From the NCBI GenBank assembly GCA_038087015.1, contig JASBNA010000007.1:434001-498000 (forward strand): a DNA stretch of 64,000 nucleotides, written 5' to 3'. This DNA is from Cerrena zonata. Taxonomy: Eukaryota; Basidiomycota; Agaricomycetes; Polyporales; Cerrenaceae. Position numbers and translations under genes: made by a program. Below the pieces are notes generated by a model, which was not told the origin of the DNA, did no database searches, and was given only the letters and a program-made list of their open reading frames with translations. Of the stretch, positions 11,225 through 22,910 are shown in pieces. Each line of letters starts with the position of its first letter. The stretch's first letter is position 1.

Positions 11225-13460
11225 TTACGCAGTCAGATCGCAAGCTCCTGGTCTGAGAGCACACCATAGAGGTTGCAATGGAATTGCGTTCACTCCACGT
11301 TGTTGCAAACGGAACGAGAAGTCATGCATCCGGGGGAGTGCGTCAGAGATGTCATGACCTGGTCCACTCCAGAATAGCTCGGCAGATGCAGCTGCACGAG
11401 GCCATACAATGGAATCGAGGTTGGACGGGCCAGATTGCTCGGTCCAAAGTAGATGTTGACCTGGAGCAGAAGTCAAGTGAAGATAGAAGAGCTGGATAAG
11501 TCGAACTAGGACGTACCACCGAGGACAAGCTTCGCTTCATCAGCAGTAAGGTTGGCGACAGGATCGAAGGAATACGATCGTTGCCAGGTCTTGAACGGCT
11601 CACACCAGCTGTTACTGTATACGACAACGAAGACCGTTAGTATTCATTAATCGGCTCTATCATTCAATACTACTAACCCTTGGGGATTAGCACCAACCCA
11701 TCCTCCAGCTCCGCAGTCCTAGAAAGGTCTTGTTAGGTTGCATAGGGCCCCATTCGAATAAGGCTCACAAGATAGAAGAAGTCTGATGCAGCATGAATGA
11801 GCTTGAATCCCTTTTCAGCAACAGCTTTGACGTTGTCAGAAGAAATCCAGACACTATGAATATAGCTTAATTCGATGAAATCAAAACGCGAGGGGAATAT
11901 ACGCACAGAGCGATTGTCTCAGGATTCAAAGTGACGTTGTGAACCAAAACCATTTCTGATACATCGTTAGTTCGTCGTATTCTACGAGCGATCGTTATAC
12001 ACTTACCTTCCCAGACCACTGGTGTCTTTCCCAGATCTTCAATAGCCTTATGAGTCGTCTGTGTGAAGGTATCTAATGCTTGTTCGAGTGTCTTTCCAGT
12101 AGCATTCAGGCTGGCTTGAGTCTCCGAATCATTGTCGTAACAGTTCGGTGTTCAATTCATCGCCACCGGTACTCAGAATACTGGATGGGAACATCTTAGC
12201 GACGGCCGCGAGAAGATTTGCTGTAAACTTCGTCGTTGCGTCCTGAAGCAAGACGTAATTGACCAGCAGGTGGTTCTAAATGATGTGTTCGATATAGTGA
12301 GAAACAGACAATAGAGATCTCGTTGCTTACCATTAGCAAAGTTCGCCCATGGAGATGCTTCAGGACAGGCGATATGTTCAGGGTGCGACTTGGAAATGAC
12401 TGAAGTGTGTCCAGGGGTATCGATTTCCACCAGGACGTCGATTCCACGCTAAGCAAAATCTTATATAGTCACAATTCTTGAAACAAGCAAACTTGACATA
12501 CCTGCTCCAGCATAAGCAACGATGTCTTTCACATCACTTGGGCTATACACAGACGAAGCCGAATAGGCTCCTTTCTGAGAGAGTTCAAGGAAGCCAGGGA
12601 ACCTGCAATGGGAAACTCTGACTATCGACCACATGCCAATGGAATTGGTTGATCTTCACAGAAATTGTAAATAGGTGATCCCGGGAATATGATAACTTGA
12701 CGCTAATGAGCTCACCTTTGCGAGACTCATGGCATCCAAGGTCCGTTTGATGTCGCTAACCGGGAAACTACAATTCCAATCAATAGGTGACATTTCAAAT
12801 GTAGAGATGGCCAAGACGCTTACAAGTTTCTCGCAGTGTCAAGCATGAAGCCACGGTACGGCTACCGTACGCCGTGGGTCAAAGACTCGAATTAGAATAA
12901 AGCAAGAAGAGGGTACATACGTATGCAGGCGAGTCTTGGATGCTGATAGGGACATCCAAAGCATAAGTCATTCCGTCAACTTCGTACCAAAGTTGAGTGA
13001 ACGTAGTCAACCCCCGGAACAAGCCAAGAGTCGAGTTAGCGGTAATGGTAGCAGCAGAACCATCTGCGGGGACGGTCAAAGTGTATGCCTCGTCGCGAGA
13101 TTCGATGGGTTTCTGAGCCTCATCCGTGATGGACTTGAGCGTGGCGCCCTTTTCGAGGGACAAAGTCAATTTGGAAAGTGACTTTGCTTTTTGGGCCGAA
13201 GCCTTGTCAGATTGACCTCTGTCTACGACGAGACGTCCGAGCTTATCGTTCTTCAAGAACTGTTTGGTTCGCGAAACTGCATCTCGGAGATCGGATGGCA
13301 CGCTGTTCAAGCTGCCTGCGAAGGAGATATCGAAGCCGTTAGATAGTTGTAACGCGCCCGAGCCTGCCTGTAGATTTCGTGGCTGAGGCCATAGAGCATG
13401 TGTTGGGGTCACAGACGCGAGGAAGACAGCAGCTAGGAGCGAGAAGAAGGTTTTCGTCAT
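11225..13460 (-). CDS. Secreted beta-hexosaminidase (GH20), copy A, frame disrupted at three points
   Basis: GH20 enzymes remove terminal GlcNAc/GalNAc from chitin oligomers and glycans. The N-terminus MTKTFFSLLAAVFLASVTP is a signal peptide, followed by the family opening LWPQPRNL. Further landmarks are PYRGFMLDTARNFFPVSDIKRTLDAM, INQFHWHVVDSQSFPL, RGIDVLVEIDTPGHTS, the catalytic Asp-Glu pair in STGGDE, KTPVVWEEMV, DCGAGGWVG and HLLWTEQSGPSNLD. TAA lies at 11225-11227. About ten introns can be placed with good sites. Three extra single bases break the frame: in the G run 12597-12599, at 12242-12243, and at 12146. In each place the other frame resumes the family sequence and matches the intact copy at 46317-48659. 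It is a pseudogene or carries assembly errors. Confidence 0.85.
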
Positions 13461-14408
13461 CGTTCAAACGTTCAAGTCGCAAGTCGTCAGTTGTGGTCAA
13501 GGGAAATGTGGGGTATATGGAGAGAAGACGCTATATCCTCGGCGTAGGGGTTCTTGTATGTAAATCGACCATTGTGTATCAGAACCATGCGAATGGCTCG
13601 AATGACACCGCATGTGGGTCAGAATGCAGGCTAGAGCGCATGACCGAGACAAAAGGGCGCCGAACAGGGTTCCTCAGAGATGGGCAGCTTCGAGATCTCC
13701 AGGTGCTCCTCGAACCCGGTTAGATCTCCCGGATTTTGACGTAGAGAAGTGGCCAGGTGGTATCTAAGGAGATGTATTTTTACATCGAGATGTCATATCG
13801 TTCTCCTTTCCATACGTTCTTGCGGTGATTGGGAGATATGTAAAGCTTATCTCGCCTAACGGCCTATCCTCGAGATGTCTTAACGTTTGACTCACCGAGA
13901 CAAAGTTTGGACCAAAATAGATAGTTTGTAGCTGCGTAGGTCTGTGTAATATAGTGAAAAACAAATACAATATGACCAATTGTCTGTGAGACCTGCCAAG
14001 AGATTTTCGCATCACAATCAAGTTCGAGTGTTGAACATGAAGAGATGGTTTGCAACGTATCATCAAAGTGAGGACGAGCAAAAAAGATAGTGAAGGGAAC
14101 AGACAACCAACGGGTAGATGGACAGATGGAAGAAATCCTCCGATGTCGGGAAGAACGAGGTCGATATACATCAAATTTCAACTCATCAAACGCCACCAAG
14201 TAGCAGCTCAACGATACTTGTGCCAATAATACACCACTGTTATATGTCAGAGGATGCTGTATTGGGAATCCTTAGAGAAGATGGAAAACGTAGCAACATA
14301 ATAGTATATATAGGCAATCCTAGAAACGCATCAAGTGAAACACAGCAGAAATCACCTCTCCAATCAGAATCCTACTCGAGATATCATCGAACCCAACCAA
14401 AAAAGCTC
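13461..14408. other. Intergenic region between GH20-A and the epsin gene
   Basis: This should contain the promoter of the GH20-A gene and the 3' untranslated part of the epsin gene, both on the minus strand. Overlapping minus-strand frames at 13764-14226 are mutually exclusive and have no domain. I see no gene. Confidence 0.4.
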
Positions 14409-16444
14409 TCAGAAAAGAAGATCATCTATACCGTTACCAGAGGACGGGGGAGCAGCACTCGACGAAGCTCCGAATGCACCGAAACCAGCCCCCATAGGCG
14501 GCTTGTTCTGTCCCTGTCCCCAGATACCAGCTTGCGCCTTCTCCCTCTCAAGATCCTTGATTGATTTGGATTGAGCGGGAGGTGTTGATGTCCTGGCAGC
14601 AGATGATCCTCCACCAGCACCTAACGACATCTTCCAGAGATCATCGAAACCTCCAGCGGATGCGGGTTTAGCAGTAGATGGGGTTGAAACGGTGGTTCCT
14701 GGTGCTGACCGAGTAGGAGCGAGAGTGGGTGCGAGGGAGCCTGAAGAGAAAAGGTTAGCTTGCTTCGGGACCGCCGTGGGGGTCATATAAGAACCAGCCC
14801 GGTTCATTCCAATGTTCATTGGAGGGGGTGAAGCGGTCGTGGTGGGTGCAAGCACGTTAAAGAAGTTGTTGTTTGCATGAACTGGAACTTGTGGTTGCAT
14901 AGGTAACGACATTGACTGTGTCTGGGGAGCAAGAGGTGCTGCAAGAGGTACAGCAGCATGAGGGACTGCAGGTGCACCGAAAAAGCTGTTGCTAGCAGGT
15001 GGAGGTGAATGAGCATCTTGGAATCCGCCGAATTCGTCGTCATCTATAAATCAATGGTAAGGATCGACAGGCTGCACAACAAACATGTAAACATACTGTC
15101 TAGTGAGGCAGTTGCAGCAGGAATAGCAGTGTTGATAGCTGGTGGCGGAGCAGCAACGGGAGCTGAGAAATCATCATCGTCCATACCCAGAAGATCGACT
15201 ATCGGAGCAGGTTCTGGCTTCTTCGCCACGGCAGCGGGAGTGGGTGCTGTGTTGGAACGTACCGGGGTTGCAGTATGTGCAGCAGTAGAAATCGAGTTTG
15301 ATCGACGCGAAGCGACCGTATCATCATCACCAGCTTCATACTCATCATAAGTCCTTCTCGAGGAAGAATCCCTAAAGCCCCCACTACTTCCACCACCACC
15401 GCTGCCGCCACCAGAGTAGCTATCGTAGTCTGGAAGCATATGACTTGAGCGACAGACTAGATAATGTGAAGAAAGGACTTACTGCCGCTATAGTTGTCAC
15501 CATATCCACCGCTTCCACCTCCACCTCCACTCCCATATCCGCTGCTTGAACCACCATCATAACCCAAGCTATCACTGCCAAAGCCACCATACCTACTACC
15601 GCCAGAGGTAAAGCTCATTGCGTCATTCCCGGTACCGATATATTTGTTCTTGTTAGCCTTAGCTTTCCGTCGTTCAGTGCGAATCTTGTCTACATCTCCC
15701 AGAAGCTCGACCAATTCACGCGACCTGTTTCGTACTGCACAATAATTGAGACACGGGGATCAGTAACAACGCTAAACACGCAGAACTACTGAAACATACC
15801 GTTTATGCCCTGGTCTTTGCCCTTTTCGTCAATGTAATAGAAGTTTCGAAGCATTTTAATAGTAGCGATATGTGAACGAGCGTCATCGACTACTCGTTCA
15901 CTACCATTCTTGACCAAGTACTCGAGAAGCTGGAGGGCCTTATAGATTTGTCTCCATTGTTTAGCTTCCTTCTCCATAAAGCGGGCATAAATAGATGGCA
16001 TGATTTCATTGAAGTTTTGGCTACGTGGCCGAAGCATTTAATGATCGGAAGACGATATCGAAGTAAGGCACCTACAAGTTGAAAGTTCTAATTTGAGGAA
16101 CTGGTATATTAGCTCCATTGAAACTGGAAGCTGAGTAGAACGTACCCTTGAGCAATCTCCTGCATCAATGTGGAACTAGCACCCCTACGCCGAACAATTA
16201 TAACCAGACAGTACGATGATTCAAGGACCAACTTACCAAGCCTCATCGTTGGTCGCCTCCCGTACTTTAGCCTCCATCTCACTAACATTGAGTACGACAT
16301 TCTTAGCCTAATATTGGTTCGCGGCCTGTCAGCCACCGTGTCCGCGGTATTGAGCCCAAAATAGCGTACCTGATTGTACATCGACTTGATGTCGTACATC
16401 GTGATTTGCGAGAGGGTATTCGAGAGAGATTCCAGACGATCCAT
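14409..16444 (-). CDS. Epsin-like clathrin adaptor with ENTH domain
   Basis: Epsins bind phosphoinositides through an N-terminal ENTH domain and recruit clathrin and adaptor complexes during vesicle formation. The start MDRLESLSNTLSQITMYDIK (exon 16370-16444) is followed by KNVVLNVSEMEAKVREATND, WGASSTLMQEIAQG, then FNEIMPSIYARFMEKE, KQWRQIYKALQLLEYLVKN and DDARSHIATIKMLRNFYYID. A 12-nt microexon at 16076-16087 restores the ENTH sequence QGTFNFQNFNEI. The rest is low-complexity: Gly/Ser/Tyr-rich, then an acidic LLGMDDDDF stretch and a Pro/Ala/Gln tail. The end GNGIDDLLF resembles a clathrin-box-like acidic-dileucine motif. TGA lies at 14409-14411. The domain order resembles the yeast Ent3 group. 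An in-frame ATG at 16630 is upstream in presumed leader sequence. Confidence 0.9.
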
Positions 16445-16524
16445 GATTGCCTTTTGGTGGTGGGTTGTGGTATACCTCAAAGTTGCTTGTCTGTGTCGCC
16501 AACTGACATACACAGGTACATCAT

Positions 16525-16567
16525 GTAACGCGTCACGCCGACTGACCCGTAGCGTGTAACGTGTCAC
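16525..16567. promoter_or_regulatory. Two near-identical 12-bp promoter repeats upstream of the epsin gene
   Basis: GTAACGCGTCAC (16525-16536) and GTAACGTGTCAC (16556-16567) lie 31 bp apart, about 80-120 bp upstream of the epsin start. The first contains ACGCGT, the core of MluI cell-cycle boxes. A CG-rich segment with CGCGATCGC follows. These are seen directly; a role in transcription is inferred from position. Confidence 0.4.
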
Positions 16568-18313
16568 ACACGCGATCGCTCGCGTTTCGCCGTCGGAAAC
16601 GACTACAGGTACAACTTGAACTTGAACCACTCACTTACTCAAGCTCTAATTCTCAAGTTGACAACAAACTATCGTCAAAACTATCATCACAAAAACTATC
16701 ATAATTGGTGTATCAGTACTGGTCTATCTCTATGCACACAGCAGCACTGTTGCTACAGCAAACTCAGTGAGAAGTATAGGGGCAAATTGACAGTGACTTA
16801 ACATACATATCTATAAGGTCTGCTCGGTACGCGAATCTTACCTATAACATATAACTCGAACCTAGTGAGAATATACATGACGGTCAAACAGCTAGAGCTT
16901 CATAACCGCCCGCATGTGTTCTTCGCCCCCCTGCAGTGCATATAGTCACTTTGACCGTACACATATCTATTCATGTATGTAAGTCAATCATCATCGTACT
17001 AATCCTGATTGTTCTGCAGGAAAAATTGGAGACTGAAAGACAGCACCAATCCCGATATATTCTGAACAAGATATCGAAGTACATATATATATGTATATAT
17101 CTCAAACCAGAGATAATACGTTGACCTTTCGACGATTTATATCAAACTGTCGATGTTATATCACTAAACTCGATAGAAAGGTCTAATTTATGATTCCGTT
17201 CTGTCTGTAACGGATGGGACCAGTCATGAGCGACTCGGAGACGTCTGACTTAACGCATATATCCACTTTCCTCTAATCCTTAGGCCTTCCAGTGACCTAT
17301 TATTCAAGCTAGAGTTTTAGACTTGTCGCTCTTGTGGTAATTTGACTGAACCTATCTCTGACTAGACTTATATGACAGTACCCGGGCGCGATATTTCAAC
17401 ACTTACGACATGTTCTCATAGCCCCGTTATTTCACTCCGTTCGCTGAAGTCTTATGATATTGTCTAGGTGCAGTTGGTAATCCTTCTTCCACGCCTGAAA
17501 CAGATGTCAGCGGCGTTCACGTCAGGAACAGATGCTGCCATGCATAAAGTCCTCGGTTCGTGCCGCCGGCGTTCTGCATACAGAGTTCTGCCACGATCAG
17601 CCACAGCTGAAAGTTTGCACGTTGCACTCCACGAGAGCTAGCGATACATGGAATGACCTAGAGCGATCCCTCCTGCGAGGAAAGACTCTCACCAAACAAA
17701 TTGAAACTACTCGATTTATCCAGATAACACACTTTCCTGACTTTCAAAAGTTCTCATACGCATTGCGTCTCTCAGAACATATCTAAATCCTGTATGGTTC
17801 TTCATACGAAAAACACAATGATAGCTATTCAAACGGTGCTATTCTTGCCCAAACCGAAGCGCAAAGAACCCCATCACACCGCTGGGATCACATCACTCGT
17901 GCGATGCCGGTGTCGTGCCCGATTTGGAACATCTCGTCGGTCTGGCAAGAAGCTCTCGCCAAAGTACCACACTCCGGTCCCGGTTCTGATGTTCCTTTTC
18001 GTTCTTCGGTAACTCCGGCGGGACAATCTCGACAAGTGGCTGCCCTTTTGTTGTGGACCACGATGTATATAGCATCTTGAGAGCCTGAAGTGCTGATTTT
18101 TCGCTTCCTAGACGTATAACGATCTTGTAACTACATCTACGCGCATCATAGATCCACGACGACCCGCTGACACTTGCATCAGCATCGAAAGGTAGCAACG
18201 ATTTACATTTATACGATCTCATCACGACCTTTCACGCTCCGTTAGTCCCGTCACTATTCACTCTTTTTTCGTCGTCGCCTGGTCCCTGACGATTCTGTTT
18301 CAAACATATGTAG
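16568..18313. other. Long intergenic region
   Basis: No convincing gene. It is AT-rich around 16640-17130 with runs of ACTATC-like and TATATG repeats. A 110-codon minus-strand frame at 17893-18225 (starting MMRSYKCKSLLPFDADAS) has no recognised domain. The 5' part should hold the epsin promoter and the 3' part that of the Ser-rich gene. Confidence 0.4.
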
Positions 18314-21300
18314 ATGACCTCTTTTCTAGGCAAACTTCGCCAAAGGGCGATTAGCCAATCTACAGTCGGCTCTCGCAAGTCACACCAATCAGCGGAACCT
18401 CATTCACCGATTGCATCTGAAGCAACTGGGCCTCCCGCTCTTCACATCTATAACACCACAATCGGAATTCTCTCCACCACGACAGATTCATCCAGATATC
18501 AATGCGTTATTTGACACCTATTCTTCGGAACCCGAATCGAGTAGCAGAGCCGGGCTAGGTCTACGTCCTCCAAGACCGAGGAAGCGTTCTGAAGTCGCTG
18601 TCAGCAAGACGCCAGAACGCGTCTCACCTGCGCATTCTCGAGACGTTACTCGGGACGACGACATACAAGAACTGCCTTCACGCCAGTCATTCTATGGAAC
18701 AAGAGCCAGCTCATCCCAGCCCTCTCTTGAGGACACTCCTCGTGCTAGTGGATCCTCACATCGACTATCCTTTTCACGGCTGCCCTCCATCGAGATGGTC
18801 TACCTTCGGGAGACAGAAAGGGAAGAATCCTAGAGTAGCCAGGTTCACTCCACCAGTATCTGCAATCCATTCGCAAATGGGGAGCGTAGACTCGATGCCC
18901 CCACGATCCGCGAGCAGACGGACCCAGCGCAGCAGCAAAGCTGGTTCTACCACCTCGGTATCCCGTCATGGAAATACATCCCGCGTTTCATTTGTTATTT
19001 ACCCATCACACTCTCCCTCGTCAACAGTCAGCAAGTCATCCTCGGCGAGATATACAGACCAAGTCCCACAGTCTCCCTCGCCACCACTCACCAATTCGTC
19101 ACGGCAGAATTCGACAATTAACACTGCGACACATTCCACTCCTTCTCGATCGGGCCAAACGAACACGACTTCATCAAATGAGGAATTTCATTCGTTTACA
19201 ATGGAAACCCCTGGGACGTTTGGGGACACCACGCCTCCGCGAGCGGAACACGCCTTACCGCCATTGTCCTCTGTACATCCGGAGCTCATACGAGCTGTAA
19301 ACACGCGACAAGCGAGTTCTACACAAGCAACCACAAGCGTCCATGCCTTTCCCACCTCTTCTAGACCACCAGCGGTTCGAGGGCGGACATACCCTCTCAG
19401 GCGGCAGTCTGAACAAGCAATCGATAATGATGAGAACACGCCGGTGACAATACAAGGACGTTCATTACGAGGATCATCTAGCTTGCCTCGTTTCCAGGAA
19501 ATATTCCCATCCCAGATTTCAAGACGGCGCTCAGCGTCTACAAGAGACCGATCGTCGAGTAGAAGACGAAGTAGTGTTGAGTGGGTCGCGAGACAAGCGA
19601 GTTCTGGAGTGAACGCTGAGAACATTCATGAGTTTGGATGGCCTGCAGAGGTATCCCGTGAAATCCTTCGTCTTTCATTGCACAAAGGCACCGGGGGCAG
19701 CTTCCCAATCAGGGACCGAACGAGGCCGATCACCTCGCGAAAAGCATGCATCCGCGTCTAAGACAAGCGGTGGTGTTCCCTGCGTGCAGCCTTGTGCGAG
19801 TGCCAGTGCAGTTTTCCCCACCAGTTTCTCTTCACCTTCCACTCTTCTTTCTCCCCCTCTTACGTCGCCTGTCAAGCCAGCGGGTACGTATAAACCTCGT
19901 GATGGATCCTCTGTGCCAACTCAATCTTTCCCTCCCCCGATAGACACCGACCTTGGTGCGATAGAATCCGATTCTACTCCTCGTGGCGACTCTAGCACTC
20001 TGATCAGGCCTGGGAGCGAGGTGGAAGGTGAAGGTGACACAGCACGGATCCTCAGTAATCTTGATAGCATGCCAGCACCACAAGCAGAACGATCACGTCG
20101 TCATAGGTCCAGCTTGACAACGAACGGTAGTGGTTCGACTGTACGCGAAGCTGCGACGATTCCTAGATCAGCTTCCTCTCGTACCCCGCGTAAAAGCATT
20201 TTGAATTCGCCTTCTCAAAAGTTTAATACACAATCTTCGCAGCCAGAGGCTGGTCCCTCGACTCCTGAAAGGCAGCTCGGTCTGCCCTCATCGACTCCCA
20301 GGACTCCTGCGTCTAGGCCGAAACGTTCTTCGAGTGAACCTGGTTTGACCTCAGTGTTGGAGACACCGACCAATAATAAGGGCAAGCGGAAAGCGGATGA
20401 CATTGAGATAACACCGCCCGATCAGAAGAATGGTCAACGGACAACGTTTGCTTTACCTGTTGAGAACACCAGACGTAAGTTTTCTCTCTCTCTTTCACAC
20501 CGACATACATCGTCGTTTGGATGACTGCCCATCCTGGTATTGACCATAACAATAGGTCCGCATCATCAATCTGATCCGTCTGCAGCACCATCCGCATATC
20601 AACGCAAACGTGTCCGTCTCTCAACAACACCATCACCCGCACCCAGTCCAGGTCATTCACGTCCTCCGACCTCTCAAAATGTTGAAAACCAAGGCTCCTG
20701 GTCAAGCCGTACCAGCGGTCCACCACCGGCTCTATCACGCGCAGTTTCGGCTCGGGCTGCATCCACTCGTTCAGGCTCCGTACAACCTTCGACACCCACT
20801 TCTCCCTCACGTCCTCTCAACCGCTCCCACTCGCATCACTCACCCTGCCCCATCGCAGATACACCAACTTCAAGCTCATGCTAGTCAAAGTAACAGCGAC
20901 TACCGAAGAGCCGACCGACGAAGAAGTATGTCAGAGATGTCGATTCCCATTAGTGCTCTCATAGCACCTCATGCACCTTCGATTAGTCGGTCCAGTACGT
21001 ATCATATGCGAGATCCTCGTCGTCCGTCACCCATTAGACCTACTTCATGGGCGTTACACTTGAGATCTGAAGATGAGAATGCGTCCCCCTTCCATGCATG
21101 GTGTTTCTTTATTGGGTTCGTGTTGTTCCCTATATGGTGGTTTGCGTCGTTTGCACCCATTCCACGAACAAGAAGGGTTGGGGGGACGGATACGGAGAAA
21201 GCTGTTACGTTGGACGATCCACAGGTGGAACACGGTCAGTATTCATCCTATCGTGATCATTCTAGTGATTACATGAGTTTCGTTCGGCTTACAATTTTGT

Positions 21301-21405
21301 GTAGATGCAAGGTCATGGCGCTTTCGTTGTAGAATCATGGCCGGCATCTCGTTTCTGACCTATATACCCTTCATCGTCCTCGTCGCCATATTCGTCCCCA
21401 AATAA
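18314..21405 (+). CDS. Ser/Pro-rich protein with two C-terminal membrane segments; four frame shifts in the given sequence
   Basis: The start MTSFLGKLRQRAISQSTVG leads into a very long Ser/Thr/Pro/Arg-rich, probably disordered region. It carries many SR and SP dipeptides, including RRRSASTRDRSSSRRRSS. Near the C-terminus are two hydrophobic segments: FHAWCFFIGFVLFPIWWFAS, and after the last intron (donor about 21235, acceptor ...TGTGTAG) MAGISFLTYIPFIVLVAIF followed by TAA at 21403-21405. An intron at about 20475-20554 is also clear. Reading must change frame at about 18455, 18780-18833, 19693-19697 (five G) and 20840-20884, each equal to one extra base. No intron explains them. I know this architecture only as uncharacterised fungal proteins; it may be a tail-anchored or hairpin protein of an internal membrane. 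Confidence 0.65.
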
Positions 21406-22910
21406 CGATGGTCCCTCGATCCAACCCTTCACCTGTCATTTCCGCCAAGCAACTCCACCTTGAAACCCATGCCATCGCATCGCATCGTTTTCGAACTCTT
21501 ATATTCATATAGCAACGCGAACTCTCCTCTACACTACACTCATTTCCCATCTCACTCACTTGGACACTCACCCTCCTTTTCCCTTTCTAATAATGTTGTG
21601 TATTTTGATTGTCCATCGCGTGCAATATTTGTTTGTTGTTCTTTTCCAATCTTTCTTTTGTATATTGTTTTCCACAGCGGGTTTTATAGGACATTCAAGA
21701 TGAGTGGCTGAGAATGGGATGCCCCCCCCTTGTTCATAGGTGTTCATAGAAAGCCGAGAACGTAAAAGTTCCACCATTGTTTTCTCATATAGGCGAACTT
21801 TTTTTTCTTCGTATGTATGTATGTATTCGTATTTTTTTTAACTGTTACGAGTAGGTTATGTTTGACCGAACCGTAATGCTATGTTGTTTTCGTAACAGTG
21901 TTTTCTCGAGATTGACAAGTTAGATCGGTGGGTGGTTGTTATCAAGACTGTACTGACGTGTCTATGGTACTAGTAACTCGTTGTTCTTGACCCTTTCACT
22001 TCCGGATAGCTGACTAGATTTATAGTAAAGGACATCCTCCCGCATCTTCAGGACCTCTCAGAACATCGCTGGTGATGAGCCTAGATGACTGGAGCCAAAT
22101 GCCCAATCCTCGCAAATCGCTCAATTTTCAGAGATAGTCTTCAAATAGTGTTCCGAGCGAGCGAAAATGCGGCTGAACATGCAGAGCCCTCTATCCTCTG
22201 GTCTGTAGTGCAGGTCTCCCCTTCCAACACACTTCACACATAGTGTCAACCATGAGCAATTGATCATCTTCTAGGGGTGAGATCTCTTAGCTTACATGGG
22301 CTAAATTTAACTTCTTTTTATTACAGTCGACGTTTTGGAACGCCTCCTGCCTCGAGGTTTGACTTTCAATCTTACCAAACCGGGACCAACGTTCGAAAAG
22401 ATTACGCTTTGGCATCTTCCTCCGGCTGTAACCTCGTATTCCCGAGTTTCGACGGTCTTACCGACATACTTGTTTTTAGAATTAGGGTTTAAGGCTCACA
22501 TTCGGCATCTCTGGTCTTTGGCAGCTCACGAAACGAACTGAAAATTCTAAAGTTAACCAAGGTACAACACTTGGACCACTCGAGACCAACTGTAATGGGA
22601 ACCACAACCATCTTTTGCCATTCAGTTAGCTCCAACCTATACCGTTCAACACTTGATTCTGATCTAGTTTATGACCCCATGCTCACTAATCGTCATTGTA
22701 AGGTCAGAACTTGACCTCGCCGCACAGGATGCAAGTGTAGATGTTAGGTACTTGACATGGAAGTTCCGATGTATGCCCCGCTAATCGTCATACATGACGG
22801 CCTGTTTTTATTTTATTTCTACGGTATAAGTACAAGACGAAAGTCACTCAACCTCTACATAGTTTCGAGACCCATTCGACAACTAGGATTCTTCATACTC
22901 AACCATCACA
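21406..22910. other. Intergenic region upstream of the lectin-like gene
   Basis: T-rich sequence follows the Ser-rich gene (21580-21840, presumptive 3' UTR and terminator). Frames at 22277-22541 overlap and have no domain. A TATA-like TATAAGT lies near 22825, about 85 bp before the lectin-like start. No other gene is seen. Confidence 0.4.

Noticed and set aside
13764..14226. Two long minus-strand frames between GH20-A and epsin
   Set aside because: They overlap in different frames, lack domains and lie in presumed untranslated or promoter DNA.
17893..18225. 110-codon minus-strand frame
   Set aside because: No recognisable family, no splice context and no neighbouring relative. Kept only as a mention in the intergenic note.
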